Source: Dioscorea cayenensis subsp. rotundata (taxonomy: Eukaryota; Streptophyta; Magnoliopsida; Dioscoreales; Dioscoreaceae). Taken from it: DNA of 64,000 nucleotides. The position numbers and the translations under genes are program-made. The notes below the pieces were generated by a model. That model worked only from the letters and a program-made list of their open reading frames with translations. It ran no database searches and had not been told where the DNA came from. This document shows positions 23,241 to 33,922 of this stretch, in pieces. Each line of letters begins with the position of its first letter. The first letter of the stretch is position 1. The DNA lies in the NCBI RefSeq assembly GCF_009730915.1, contig NC_052496.1, positions 1-64,000 on the forward strand, written 5' to 3'.

Positions 23241-25294
23241 ATGGATTCCACTAGAGAGTTTTGGAACTTTGGCGACCAGCTCCGGCGTGCAAACCTCGCC
23301 GGAATCTCCATCGGAGACAGCATCTGGTCAGACTCATACCTCGCTGAGGCGTCTCCGATGATCACCAGCCAGAAGCTCGCCTTCGCCAACAACAACACTG
23401 ACAGGTATAACAACAGGAACACAAGTGTTGGTGTTATTGGTGTTGATGGTACTGTGAAGGATGGATTCAATGGAGATATCAAGAATTTATACAATAAAGG
23501 GAGTGGATTGAAGGGTGGAGCTAAGAAGATCAACGGTGATGGTAACAATGGAGGCAAGAAGAAGAACAGCTACAACGACAATGGTAGCGTCAGTGTGTTG
23601 GAGGGGAAAAGGTTTAAGACATTGCCGCCATGTGAGTCTCTTCCAAGGAATGAAGCAGTGGGAGGGTATATATTTGTTTGTAACAATGATACCATGATGG
23701 AGAATCTAAAAAGGCAGCTCTTTGGTATGAATTTCAGCTTTGTTTTCTATGTTAATTCTTCAAATTCATGTGCACAAGGATTAGGGTTTATTGCAAATTC
23801 ATGATGAATTGGGAATTGATTGATTTGAGTGAGCTTGTATGATAAAATTAAAAAGGTGATGTTTTGATTGAATTAGGGCTGCCTCCAAGGTACAAGGACT
23901 CTGTTAGGGCAATCACACCAGGGTTGCCCCTTTTCCTCTACAATTACTCTACTCATCAGCTACATGGAATTTATGAGGTTCTTAGCTTGTTATTCATTCT
24001 GGTTGCTATGTCTTGTTTATCTATGTTTCGTTATGTTCTGAATGTGTTAGAGTTATTTAGCTGTATGGTTTTGATACTCAGGCTGCTAGTTTCGGTGGGA
24101 CGAACATTGATCCCACAGCTTGGGAGGATAAAAAATGTCCTGGTGAATCAAAGTTTCCGGCTCAGGTATATCATGTTTATGTTTTTGATTTGCACATCAC
24201 CATTGATTTATTGCTTGCAATTTGTAGACATGTTTGAATTTTTTGTGAATACTTTATCATTCAACATTCATTCTTAGTATTGATCTGCTGCTATATATGT
24301 TTAGTTCATGAAAACATGGTACATTTGAATCAGTTCATTTCTGCATAATGATCAGCTATTCACTTTCTGAGAATAATCTACATATTATTCATCTCAATTT
24401 TTCACAATCTCATTGTATGGATTTGTTCTTGTTTTGATCCTATACTTTGTGATCCTGTTGCTGCTTTAACGATGAATTATTTGTAAGATAAGAATGTTTA
24501 GATATAGGCAAGTAAAATTAGAAGATGCATTATTGTTGGGAATTCTGAAACTCTGTTAGGTGTATGCATTGCCCCACACTGTGACTTATTTTGATAATTA
24601 CAAGCTAACAACTTCCATTATTCCTCTCCATTTATCACAATCTCATCATCGTATGGATTTACTCGGGTTTCAAACCTATGCTTTTGTGATCCTTTTGCTG
24701 GTTCAACTGTGAATTATTTGTAAAAATGAGAATGTCTAGACATAGGGAAGTAGACTCAGAAGATGCACCATTGTTGGGAATTCTGAAACTCTGTTAGGTG
24801 TATACATTGCCCCACAGTGTGACTTCTTTTGATTGTAACAAACCAACTAGTTCCATTTCTTAGTGATCATAGTAGGTATGATGATCTACTAAACTAATTT
24901 AGTATAAATTACCCCACATTGTTATGGCATCTTATTCAAAGGGTTGGTTACAACTCTTTAGTTAATTTGTAAGGTTGATGTGGACTAGCAACAACTGTGT
25001 TTTGTCATATTAAATTTAGTATACCTGCTTGCTTGCTTATCTCATGCTATTGTTTTCGATCTCTTTTATAGGTAAGGGTTGCAACAAGGAAGCTTTGTGC
25101 ACCATTGGAGGAGGATTCTTTCCGGCCAGTCCTTCACCACTATGACGGTCCGAAATTCCGATTAGAGCTCAGTGTTCCAGAGGTATATGTATATGTGTAT
25201 TGTATATATGTATGTAAATCTTGTATTAAGAACAACTTCATTCCATTTTCAGGCACTGGACCTCCTTGACAAATTTGCTGAAATGAATGTTTGA
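23241..25294 (+). CDS. NRP: NRP-like DCD-domain protein (asparagine-rich)
   Basis: DCD (Development and Cell Death) domain protein, similar to plant N-rich proteins that take part in ER-stress, osmotic-stress and cell-death signalling. Exons: 23241-23724, 23877-23977, 24082-24165, 25072-25182 and 25253-25294, total 273 residues. Residues 1-140 are variable and rich in Asn and Gly (runs such as NNTDRYNNRN and NNGGKKK). The DCD domain runs from about residue 141 to the end: GGYIFVCNND, LKRQLFGLPPRYKDSVRAIT, PLFLYNYSTHQLHGIYE, SFGGTNIDPTAWEDKKCPGE and DSFRPVLHHYDGPKFRLEL. The start follows the first ATG before the conserved MDSTREFWNFGDQLRRANL. An in-frame open stretch continues upstream but has no Met of note and lies in the probable leader. 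Introns are normal; intron 3 (24166-25071) contains a tandem duplication. Confidence 0.94.
24383..24853. repeat. Diverged tandem duplication of about 233 bp in NRP intron 3
   Basis: Two adjacent copies share CACAATCTCAT and GTATGGATTT, then GAATTATTTGTAA and TTGTTGGGAATTCTGAAACT, then CTGTTAGGTGTAT and CATTGCCCCACA. The shared words are offset by about 233 bp (for example 24403 and 24636). Copies differ at scattered bases and small indels, so the duplication is not recent. Confidence 0.85.
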
Positions 25295-26150
25295 AAATTG
25301 AGTTCATCTTTGAGGCTTGAGCCATGAACTAACTGCAAATGAAGATAAGTATAAATATATGTGTGTGAATTTATTTTATCTGGTGGTGATGAGTATTTTC
25401 TGGCATTTTATGTGTTCATTATCTAAAGAGAGCATATACAAAAGGAAGAGCATTTAGATGGGATTACAACTTTGTAAGTGAACTTATTTTTCTTCATGTA
25501 TTTGTGGTGCTTGTGTATCCACTGTGCTTGATTGTAAGTGACATTGTATTGTGGAGAATTCATTTTGTTTAATTTTATTGATGTTTCTTGTTTCTTTTCT
25601 TATCTGTAGCTCTTCTTCTTTACATTTAACCATGCTTAATGTAAAATGAAAATTTAAATAATGATAATAATTGACTTGAAAGCGAGATATTCTCTGTATA
25701 TATATATATATATATTCAGACTAATTGATTTACATTTATATTAAATCTTAATTTTAAGGTTTTGTTTTGATCATTATAGCTAAAAAACCACATGAAAAAT
25801 AAATTATATAATTTTTTTATAATAAAAGTGAATTAATAAACAAACAAGTTCAAATATAACCACGAGCGGTGATAAACTATCTTGACTATGAAAACAAATA
25901 TCTATTTTTATTTAAATTAGTTTAAAATTTATAAAAAATAACTAAACAAAAAAGTTGTTAGAGGTGATATTTTATTTCTTGGGAGGTCAAGTTACAAATT
26001 TTATGTTTTTGTATTAGGATTTCTTATTTTTGTAATTTTTTTTAATATATCATTATAGTTTATTCACTTAATTTAATAAAAGATCGTTAGGAATGAGAAA
26101 TGCATCAATGAATGTGAAATTAATATCCATAAAATTTAGAAATTATATTA

Positions 26151-26192
<42 letters not shown>

Positions 26193-26708
26193 GTATATAT
26201 CCTTATCATTCATGTCACATCTTCCAAAATTGAATATGCCATTTAAAAGCAATTAAAAAGAGTATTCATCCACCAACAGGTACCTCCCAACTGCTACATT
26301 GAAATGAAATAATTTTATTTTATTATTATTATTATTATTATTTACTGTGAAAGCTTCTCTTTCAATTTTATTTTATTTTATTTTTTGTAAAAAAAAGATC
26401 ATTTTTACCGCCTTTGAAATGAAATAATTGATATTTCATTCATTTCCTTCATTCGAAGGACAAGGCCTCCAATCTTATGCGTTTTATCTATATTTTTATA
26501 AATAAATAAATTTCTCAAGCAAAGACAATTACAAGTGGAAGACGACGGAGCCTTTCTTTTCTCTTTTTTGTAAATGGTGTCCAATCTTGGTATTTATTTT
26601 TTCAAAAATAAAAGTGAAGATTTCGTTTGGATTTTTTAATTTATTCATTTAATCAACAAAATCTATCAAAGAATTCGTGGAGCAAAAACTATCAATATAT
26701 TGATAAAA
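25295..26708. other. 3' flank of NRP and AT-rich desert
   Basis: The first few hundred bases are likely the 3' untranslated region of the NRP gene. The rest is AT-rich with a long (TA)n tract near 26151-26190 and ATT trinucleotide runs near 26317-26345. No gene was seen. Confidence 0.5.
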
Positions 26709-26912
26709 AGTAAGCCAACGGCCTTTGGGTCAATTGACATGGGATCCCTTGCGTAAGATGTTCGTTTCGGGGAGGACCTGAAATCTCATAGCCTACGCAA
26801 GGTGAGGGCACGTGGGTCGGCGTTGAGCTTTGCTCCCCACACATGCACGTCCTTGGGTTCTGGTCTTGTTGCCTTTCTAAAAAAAATAAAAATAAAATAA
26901 AAATAAAAACAT
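26709..26912 (+). mobile_element. Probable tRNA-derived SINE
   Basis: A 190-bp GC-richer block in an AT desert. It opens with CCAACGGCCTTTGGGTCAAT, contains TGGGTCAATTGACATGG (A-box-like) near 26727 and GGACCTGAAATCTC (degenerate B-box-like) about 48 bp later, and ends with an A-rich tail (AAAAAAAATAAAAATAAAAT). This layout is that of a tRNA-derived SINE with pol III promoter and 3' tail. The ends and a target duplication were not resolved. It has no coding potential. Confidence 0.5.
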
Positions 26913-28614
26913 GATATATATACATATATACAATGATTACATGTGATAAAAAACATAGAAAAATACAACTAGGTAATGGAGGATCATAAACAATCTAGTA
27001 CAATGAATGCAAGATAACAATATTAAAAAGAAAAAGAAAAAAAGAAAAAAAGCTCTAATAATACAATGGATGCAAAACAAATAAGAATAATAAAGGCAAA
27101 AGACACTGAATTCTTAAAAATAGGAACATCATTATTAGAAAATTAAACCAATTAATTTTTCTTGGAATCAGTTATCAGATAAGAAAGGAAATTTTAATTA
27201 TTTTCAAACATAACAAGAAGCAATCTAGTACAAGTCACACGTTTTAATATATATGAATTGATTTCAAACTTAGCTACATGATTGACATATAACAGAAACA
27301 AAGTCTTATGTACATAGGTCATGCTTTATAAATTCTAGTTGAGATACTAAATCACATAAAAAATTAATTGAATTAATTAAAAAGTGCTTTGATTTTTCTT
27401 CATAGCTTTTTTGAGTATATTTTATAAGTTAAAAATAAAGTTATAAATTAACAAAAATATTGATTTTTTTTATTTTTTATTTTTAGATAAATAAAATGAA
27501 GAGAATAAAAAATAATTCCACTCTCTTATAAAATATTTCAATTAATTTTTTAATTAAAAATATAAATAAGAATGATTTATAACATATATAAACAACATAG
27601 TTTTCAAAGATGCATATAACAAATCACCAATTTGAAAAAAAAAAAAGACTAAGAAAAAATAATTATTATTACCGAGGAAGATTGGGAATTTGAATCCCTA
27701 TCAATTGTGCACGGTGAATGATGTAAACAGTGAATTTACCCAATTTATCAAAAAAAAAAAATTACTAATTAGATTTACTAGATGGATTTCGAACTCATTG
27801 ATCTCTATCCCTTGCACTTTAAGATTGTGATATTGATTTTCTCAAAAATAAATTAATTATGATTAATAAGCTATAAAATACATTGATTTTTTTTTTTTAT
27901 AAGAAGTGAATAAATCATATTATTATTTACATTATTGACCCTGTGAAAGATAAGGTTTAAACATCCAATAAAACTCATGTGCTTTACTATTATGCTACAC
28001 CAATATTGACATATTGAGTACACCTTATTTGGAACAAAAACATTGCTTTGGAAGCATTCAATTTTTTTCCTTCGTTGCCTAACTTTCTTTTATCTTGAAA
28101 ATTTTCAACCATGAAGCTACCGTTTCTACATTATAAACTGTTTTGAAATTTTTTTTAATAATTTAATCAGACAACAAGAAACAACAGCCAATCTATGAAT
28201 ATATATATATATATATATAATAATAATAAATAATAATAATTATTATTATTGGTAAGTTGGAATTTGGAAAGCCGTGTGCGCTTGAATGATCTAGTGATTC
28301 AAAGTTTGTCCAATCTTGGAATCCATGCTCTCATTGTCACTTTCTCTCCTTCAACTTTTTCTTTCACGTTTTATTCCCCTTGTCTCCCTTCACTACCGTA
28401 CAAACTCTACACCATTTTAATTTAAAAATTAATTTAATTTTAATTAAATTTATGCAAAAACTATTGTTCAAACAACACACTTATAAAATCCTAATTTGAC
28501 AAATTACTCTTGCCCGAAATAAATAAATTATATTAAAATTGGTTAATTTAAATAAATTTCTGAAACACTTTTTATTTAGCATTTAAGGAATTATTTTAAC
28601 AAACTCGTTTTAAC
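26913..28614. other. AT-rich intergenic desert
   Basis: No gene was found. At 27669-27767 a short stretch with TTGAATCCCTATCAATTG, then GTGAATTTACCCAATTTATC and an A run resembles the stretch at 16748-16816 and may be a SINE relic. A (TA)n run lies near 28199-28220. Confidence 0.4.
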
Positions 28615-28677
28615 TTTTTTTTTTTTTTTGAAAAGGTGGATAAACCACTACCATTAAATAAAAAGAAGGGAATTCTT
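28615..28677 (-). mobile_element. 63-bp LINE tail insertion with target duplication
   Basis: The insert begins with 15 T, then GAAAAGGTGGATAAACCACT and an A-rich stretch, i.e. a poly(A)-tailed 3' end read on the minus strand. It is flanked by AACTCGTTTTAAC (28602-28614) and AACTCGTCTTAAC (28678-28690), a 13-bp duplication with one mismatch. This is the signature of target-primed reverse transcription by a LINE that stopped after about 48 nt. It is one of several related tails in this window. Confidence 0.75.
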
Positions 28678-28690
28678 AACTCGTCTTAAC

Positions 28691-29219
28691 TCATTAACAA
28701 TTCTTTCAAATTGTTTTTTAAAAAGATCGTCGGTAAACTACAAGTAAGATTGGAATCATTAATTTTTTAATATAAAAGAGAATGAAATTCTAACTTGGAA
28801 ATTATTATACTATAGTACGGTCCAACTTTTGACCATCTCTTTTATTATCATTTTATATTTTACATTCAAATAAAAAAATATTTATATTTATTATTATTAA
28901 GATTGCACAATCAAAAGGAAAAAAGCTTCAAATCTTATTTCACGTGTTTATCATGTTTTGATTTTATATTTCATTTTTTTTCTTTTAGATTACATCCAAA
29001 AGATATATATACAAATAAAATTAGTTTTATATCACAATCAAAATAAATGAATTATAGTGTACTTAATTTCTACACATAAGATAATGATTTTTTTTTTTTT
29101 CAAAACATAGTTGAGCATTTGGGAGCATGCTGACTGATTTGTTCATATTATTAAATAAATAAATAAAAATAATATTAAAAGAGGATGTGATTCCGAATCT
29201 CAAAGCAAAGATGTAGTAA
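28691..29219. other. AT-rich spacer
   Basis: No gene, RNA or element was recognised here. The sequence is AT-rich with T homopolymers near 29086-29100. Confidence 0.5.
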
Positions 29220-29645
29220 AGAAGCAGACCACGCGGATCACGTTGAGTGGTGAGATAGTGTGCAAAACGACATCACGGAACACACACACACTCTCTCACT
29301 CACGTTCTCTTTCCATCCTCGCTGTCGTCACGTGCCATCACAAGTTTCAGCTGACCCTCTTCCTCTTCCGCTTTACACGCCGTTAAATCCATTCCGTCAA
29401 CCCCACGGACCACGTGACATTTGCCGTGCCGTACGTAGACACGTGTCGACTCATCAAAGCGTCGGCGTCGTAGAAGGGTTGATGGGCCTGCCGGGGCACT
29501 TCATCAGGCCCATTTTGATGCCTCGTTTTCAACGATTGATTGATGGATGATCAAGCCTTTGCCCGCTTAGCCGGCTCAGCCGGTATCTTCGAGCCGCTGC
29601 ACCAGCTTTATCTCCTTTCACGTGAAAGGCGCGTGCTGATGTGCT
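29220..29645. promoter_or_regulatory. Orphan GC-rich island with several G-boxes
   Basis: A 0.4-kb island of much higher GC than its flanks. It contains CACGTGCC near 29330, CCACGTGAC near 29411, ACACGTGTCGAC near 29440 and TCACGTGAAA near 29618, all with a CACGTG core. It looks like a stress-type promoter, yet no gene is recognisable within 2 kb on either side. Short open frames in it have no known domain. It may be the promoter or first exon of a lost, non-coding or unrecognised gene. Confidence 0.35.
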
Positions 29646-30447
29646 TGTATATATATATATATATATATATAATTTTAAAAATGTTAAAAATATTTATTTA
29701 TCTATTTATTTTAAATTGTTATTATAATATTAAATTTTAAAATTTACTAAATGGCTTTTTATTAATACATTTTTTGCGGAAGGTGTTTATTAATACAGTA
29801 TTTATTAAGTTTGTGATTACACTTATATATCTGTGCAAAATTTTGATTTATTTAATCCCCATTCGTAAAAAAAATATATATTAAAATTTAATATAGGATG
29901 AAGCTCATGGTTGGGCAGAATAGTTTTGTTAGAAATTTAGTAATTTAAAAACATAGAGAAAATATAGGATTTTTTTATTTGTAAATTGTTATTGTGATAT
30001 TAATGTTTTTCATTATAATAATGCAGGAGAACCTCAGAAAATCTGTGCCTTCCTTGATTATACCAAAATTAATTTAAATTTAATATTTGCTCTTTTTTTT
30101 TTTATGTTTGCATTGTACAAATATATTATTTTTAGGTTTCTACTGCACAAGCATATTTATTTTTGACTTAATAAGTTAGTTGTACTTCAATAATTAATTA
30201 TGTGCTTTAACCTTTTATCAGTTTTGTGTACATTCATTCGGAACATTTACCTGTATGTAAATATATTAATTTATTATATATTAAACGGCAAAAGAAAAAA
30301 TGCATGGTGAAACTAGACTTCGTGATTAATTAATGTTGATTAGGTTTTTTTCCTAATAAAATGGTTATGTTATTTAAATGTATTTTTTATAGCATCATAT
30401 TATATTAGTTTATAGTACAACATTAAAATCTTAAAATGCCTTGTAAG

Positions 30448-30491
<44 letters not shown>

Positions 30492-30679
30492 CACAAGCAT
30501 CAATCACTTTTACTGATATTAAAGGGAATATTGTTAAGACATCAAATCTAAGATTAAGGTTTGTTTAGATGTGGCTATAATAACTTGAATTGCTTTTCAT
30601 AACCAAACCCAATTGATTGCTTCCATAGCTTCTCCACCATAATAAATGGAATTGATTTTGACAAGACTTGATAAATTTA

Positions 30680-30716
<37 letters not shown>

Positions 30717-31440
30717 TATTTTGCAAAAAAAAAATTAGGTATATAAATTAAATGGTAAAATTATCTTTTTAGTTCCTAAATAAATATAATTTCCGCTAAT
30801 TTGATCACTCTATTATTTTTTTAGTCCTTTAAGTCCTTTTATTAATTGAAATTCAGAAATCCTAATCCCAACTACGTTTGATTTTTGTTTCTTTGATTAA
30901 GTGGTATTTTTATTTTTAAATATTATTAAAAAAAACGCAATGTTTTTTTTACTAAGATGAGTGGTTAAGTTACTAAGAAAGGCACAAGTGTGCACAAGCC
31001 TCAATGAAGCGAGTAAGAGTGGGGCTCACATATACATAAGCACGGACAACTACTGTTTACGCTCTCAAAAATATGCTTTCATTCATAATTCGAACTTTGA
31101 TCATTTATGAAGGGTTCTAATAGAGATCTGATTACAAATAGAGCATTTGATCATTGATTAAAAAATAATAATAATAAAACTATAGATTATATACAATTTT
31201 TGACAAAAGATGGATCTGGATCCATGAAAGTTGATCCCCGATCCGGTTTTCTTTAAGCATATTTTTTAATTATTTTTTTAATAAATTTAAATAATATTAA
31301 AAATAAAAAATACCACAAAATAAAAAAAAAAACGAAAAATCAAATGTTCGTCACACCATGAAAGCTAGGATTTTCGAATTTAAAAAAAATAAAATTAAAA
31401 AAAATTAATAGAGGGATTAAAAGACGGCTAATTTTACATA
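29646..31440. other. AT-rich desert with microsatellites
   Basis: No gene was found. It holds (TA)n at 29647-29671, a (TAA/ATA)n run of about 14 units at 30449-30490 and a (TA)n run of about 16 units at 30683-30714. At 30955-31100 a less AT-rich stretch (AGTGGTTAAG ... ATTCGAACTTTG) recalls pol III-type boxes but at unusual spacing. Confidence 0.45.
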
Positions 31441-32224
31441 AATTAAATATAAAATTAGATAATCCGATGAACCCCACACGGTGGCGTGAGGGAGCCAACC
31501 CAAATCCAGAACCTCGAGATCCAACCCAAAACTGTACAATTGTCGTACTATCCAAGCACCACAGCCCATCAACCCTGTCGACAGTGGCCGCCATCCACAA
31601 CACGTATAAGTCTTTCTTTGCGAATCAAACTTGGCTCCCAAGTCACACACTCACACCTCAAAGTCCTCTCTCTCTCTCTCGATCGACCCAAACCAATCGG
31701 TCCACAATCCTACGGACCTTCGTTAATCATCAGCCACATATCTCTCGGCTCGGCTCGGCTCGGCTCGGCTCACTACTTCCTTTTTTTTATAAAACTCTCG
31801 TCATCTTCTCACGAGGAGGCCTCTCCCAACTTCCTATAGAACACACGCGTACAAATACCCAAAAAAAACCCTCCTCGCAGATCCTTCTCCTTCCCCCAAT
31901 CCCTTCACTTCTTAGGGTTTCTTTCCCTTCACTCGTTTATCACCGTTGGATTTTAATCTAACGGCCAAGAAACAAAACACTCAAGCTCTGCCGGGCTTCC
32001 TTCTTTGTTTCTTTGAATTTCGAGAGTTCCGGTGTTTATATAGAGTTCGGAGCCGGTCACTCTTCGTCGTTCTCCGATGTGGGACTATTATTTTTTTCTT
32101 TTTAGGTTACAATGGGATCTTATAAATGGGAGCGGGATCTTTTGGGATCTTTGAATTTCTCTAGGGTTTGATTTGAGACTTCGTTCATCTTTGTTGTTAT
32201 TCTTCTTCTTGTTTCATTTGAGCG
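31441..32224 (+). promoter_or_regulatory. Promoter and leader of the bHLH gene
   Basis: GC content rises from about 31465. Features are a CTCTCTCTC tract near 31665-31680, five to six GGCTC pentamers at 31746-31770, and TATA-like stretches at 31787-31794 (TTTATAAAA) and 32036-32043 (TTATATAG). Either could set the transcription start. Open frames in this stretch show no conserved protein and are likely leader or promoter. Confidence 0.45.
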
Positions 32225-33922
32225 ATGAAGTCGGAGATGGCGTCGGTCGCCGGATTCTGGACCGACGACGACCGAGCCATGGCCGTCGCCGTCCTTGGCC
32301 CCCAAGCCTTTGACTACTTGACTGCCAGCCATGTCCCGCCTGATGGCCTCTTCACTGCTGTCGGCTCCGATGCTGACCTCCAGACGAAGCTTGTTGATCT
32401 TGTGGAGGGTTCGGCTGGCTGGACCTCGGCGATTTTCTGGCAGATCTCGCGTCCCCGCTCCGGTGGTGACCTTGTTCTTGGTTGGGGCGATGGGTACTGT
32501 CGCGAGGCGGATGATGACGCTGCGGGAGCGAACGATGATGGGTTGCAGCGGATGCGGAAGCGGGTGCTGCAGCGGCTGCATGCTGCTTTTGGCGGGGGTG
32601 CCACCGACGATGAGAACTACGCGCTCCGGCTCGATCGTGTCACTGATGCCGAGATGTTCTTTCTGGCGTCCATGTACTTCTCGTTTCCTCGCGGGGATGG
32701 CGCGCCTGGTCGGGCGTTTTTGTCTGGGAAGCATGTGTGGATCTTGGACCCCTCTGATTACTGCGTCCGTGCGTCGCTTGCCAGGTCTGCGGGGTTCCGG
32801 ACCATCGTTTTGGTGCCCTTTGAGACTGGGGTTCTCGAGCTGGGATCGGTCAAGGTGATTCGAGAGAGTTTGGAAGGGTTGCAGGCGATTAGATCTGTGT
32901 TCACGCCTGTGATGAATGAGAGGAAGGATGAGAGTACTGTTTTATCTCCTCATATTGGTTTGGCCAGGATTTTTGGGAAGGATTTGAACATTGGGAGGCC
33001 TCCGGCTGCAGCGCCAGCAGCTGCTAAGGTGGATGAGAGGCCGTCATGGGAGATTTCTCAAGCGAGCAATGGCCCGATGTTGAATGGTGGTAGAAAGGGG
33101 TTGCAACAAGCTATGAATTGGAATCATCCACAAAGGTTTAGTAATGGTGTGGTTGTCATGGGGAACGAAATGGATTCCTCTAATAGGGCTGCTGGAGTTT
33201 TGGGTCATCACCATAGCAATGGGGCCAGTCAGTTTCCGGCACAGAAGCAGCAGACTCCTCAGCAATTGCCCAGGCAGATTGACTTCAGTGGTGGCGCGAG
33301 CTCAAGGATGGGTTTTTCAATTGCCAGAATGGGAGCCATGGAGTCTGAGAATTCAGATGGAAAGGCATTATGCAAGGAAGAGAGGCCTGTTGTGATTGAG
33401 GAACAGAGGCCGAGGAAGAGAGGGCGAAAGCCTGCCAATGGTCGGGAGGAACCACTAAACCATGTAGAAGCGGAGCGGCAAAGAAGGGAGAAGCTCAACC
33501 AAAGGTTCTATGCGTTGCGAGCTGTTGTGCCAAACATCTCAAAGATGGATAAGGCATCATTGCTCGGGGATGCCATCTCATACATAACTGAACTGCAGAA
33601 GAAAGTCAAGGAAATGGAATCAGAAAGAGTGCATTTTTCCGACCCTTCCATGCTGGAGCACAGAAGGCTGGTGCAGTGCCCGGACATTGATGTTGAAGCA
33701 CTGCAGGATGAGGTGGTGGTCCGCGTGAGCTGTCCTCTGAACTCACATCCAATCTCTAAGGTCATTCAAGCATTCAATGAGTCACAGATCAACGTGACTG
33801 ATTCAAAGATCTTGGTTGGTAATGACTCAGTGTTGCACACCTTCGCAGTGAAATCACCAGGCTCTGAGCAGCTCACAAGAGAGAAATTGATTGCCGCTAT
33901 ATCTCACGAAATGAATTCATAA
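32225..33922 (+). CDS. MYC-type bHLH transcription factor, JAM/bHLH13-like
   Basis: Nuclear bHLH protein of subgroup IIId (Arabidopsis bHLH3, bHLH13, bHLH17; JAM1-3), which compete with MYC2 and dampen jasmonate responses. One uninterrupted exon codes 565 residues, usual for the group. The bHLH-MYC_N domain lies at about residues 10-225: [56 protein letters not shown] and [20 protein letters not shown]. The basic region and helix-loop-helix lie at about 411-465: [20 protein letters not shown] followed by [22 protein letters not shown]-terminal ACT-like region follows ([20 protein letters not shown]). The middle is Gln-rich. The ATG at 32225 is followed by a second at residue 5; the first is taken. 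No acidic activation motif like that of MYC2 was evident, which agrees with the repressor group, though this is inference. Confidence 0.93.
   Translation: MKSEMASVAGFWTDDDRAMAVAVLGPQAFDYLTASHVPPDGLFTAVGSDADLQTKLVDLVEGSAGWTSAIFWQISRPRSGGDLVLGWGDGYCREADDDAAGANDDGLQRMRKRVLQRLHAAFGGGATDDENYALRLDRVTDAEMFFLASMYFSFPRGDGAPGRAFLSGKHVWILDPSDYCVRASLARSAGFRTIVLVPFETGVLELGSVKVIRESLEGLQAIRSVFTPVMNERKDESTVLSPHIGLARIFGKDLNIGRPPAAAPAAAKVDERPSWEISQASNGPMLNGGRKGLQQAMNWNHPQRFSNGVVVMGNEMDSSNRAAGVLGHHHSNGASQFPAQKQQTPQQLPRQIDFSGGASSRMGFSIARMGAMESENSDGKALCKEERPVVIEEQRPRKRGRKPANGREEPLNHVEAERQRREKLNQRFYALRAVVPNISKMDKASLLGDAISYITELQKKVKEMESERVHFSDPSMLEHRRLVQCPDIDVEALQDEVVVRVSCPLNSHPISKVIQAFNESQINVTDSKILVGNDSVLHTFAVKSPGSEQLTREKLIAAISHEMNS

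Noticed and set aside
29260-29740. Two plus-strand frames (96 and 66 residues) in the GC-rich island
   Set aside because: No conserved domain and poor codon structure; the second ends in (TA)n-coded Ile/Tyr. The island looks regulatory instead.
31467-31961. Open frames of 117 and 164 residues upstream of the bHLH gene
   Set aside because: They have no recognisable domain, are rich in Ser, Pro and Thr from low-complexity repeats, and lie in the probable promoter and leader of the bHLH gene.
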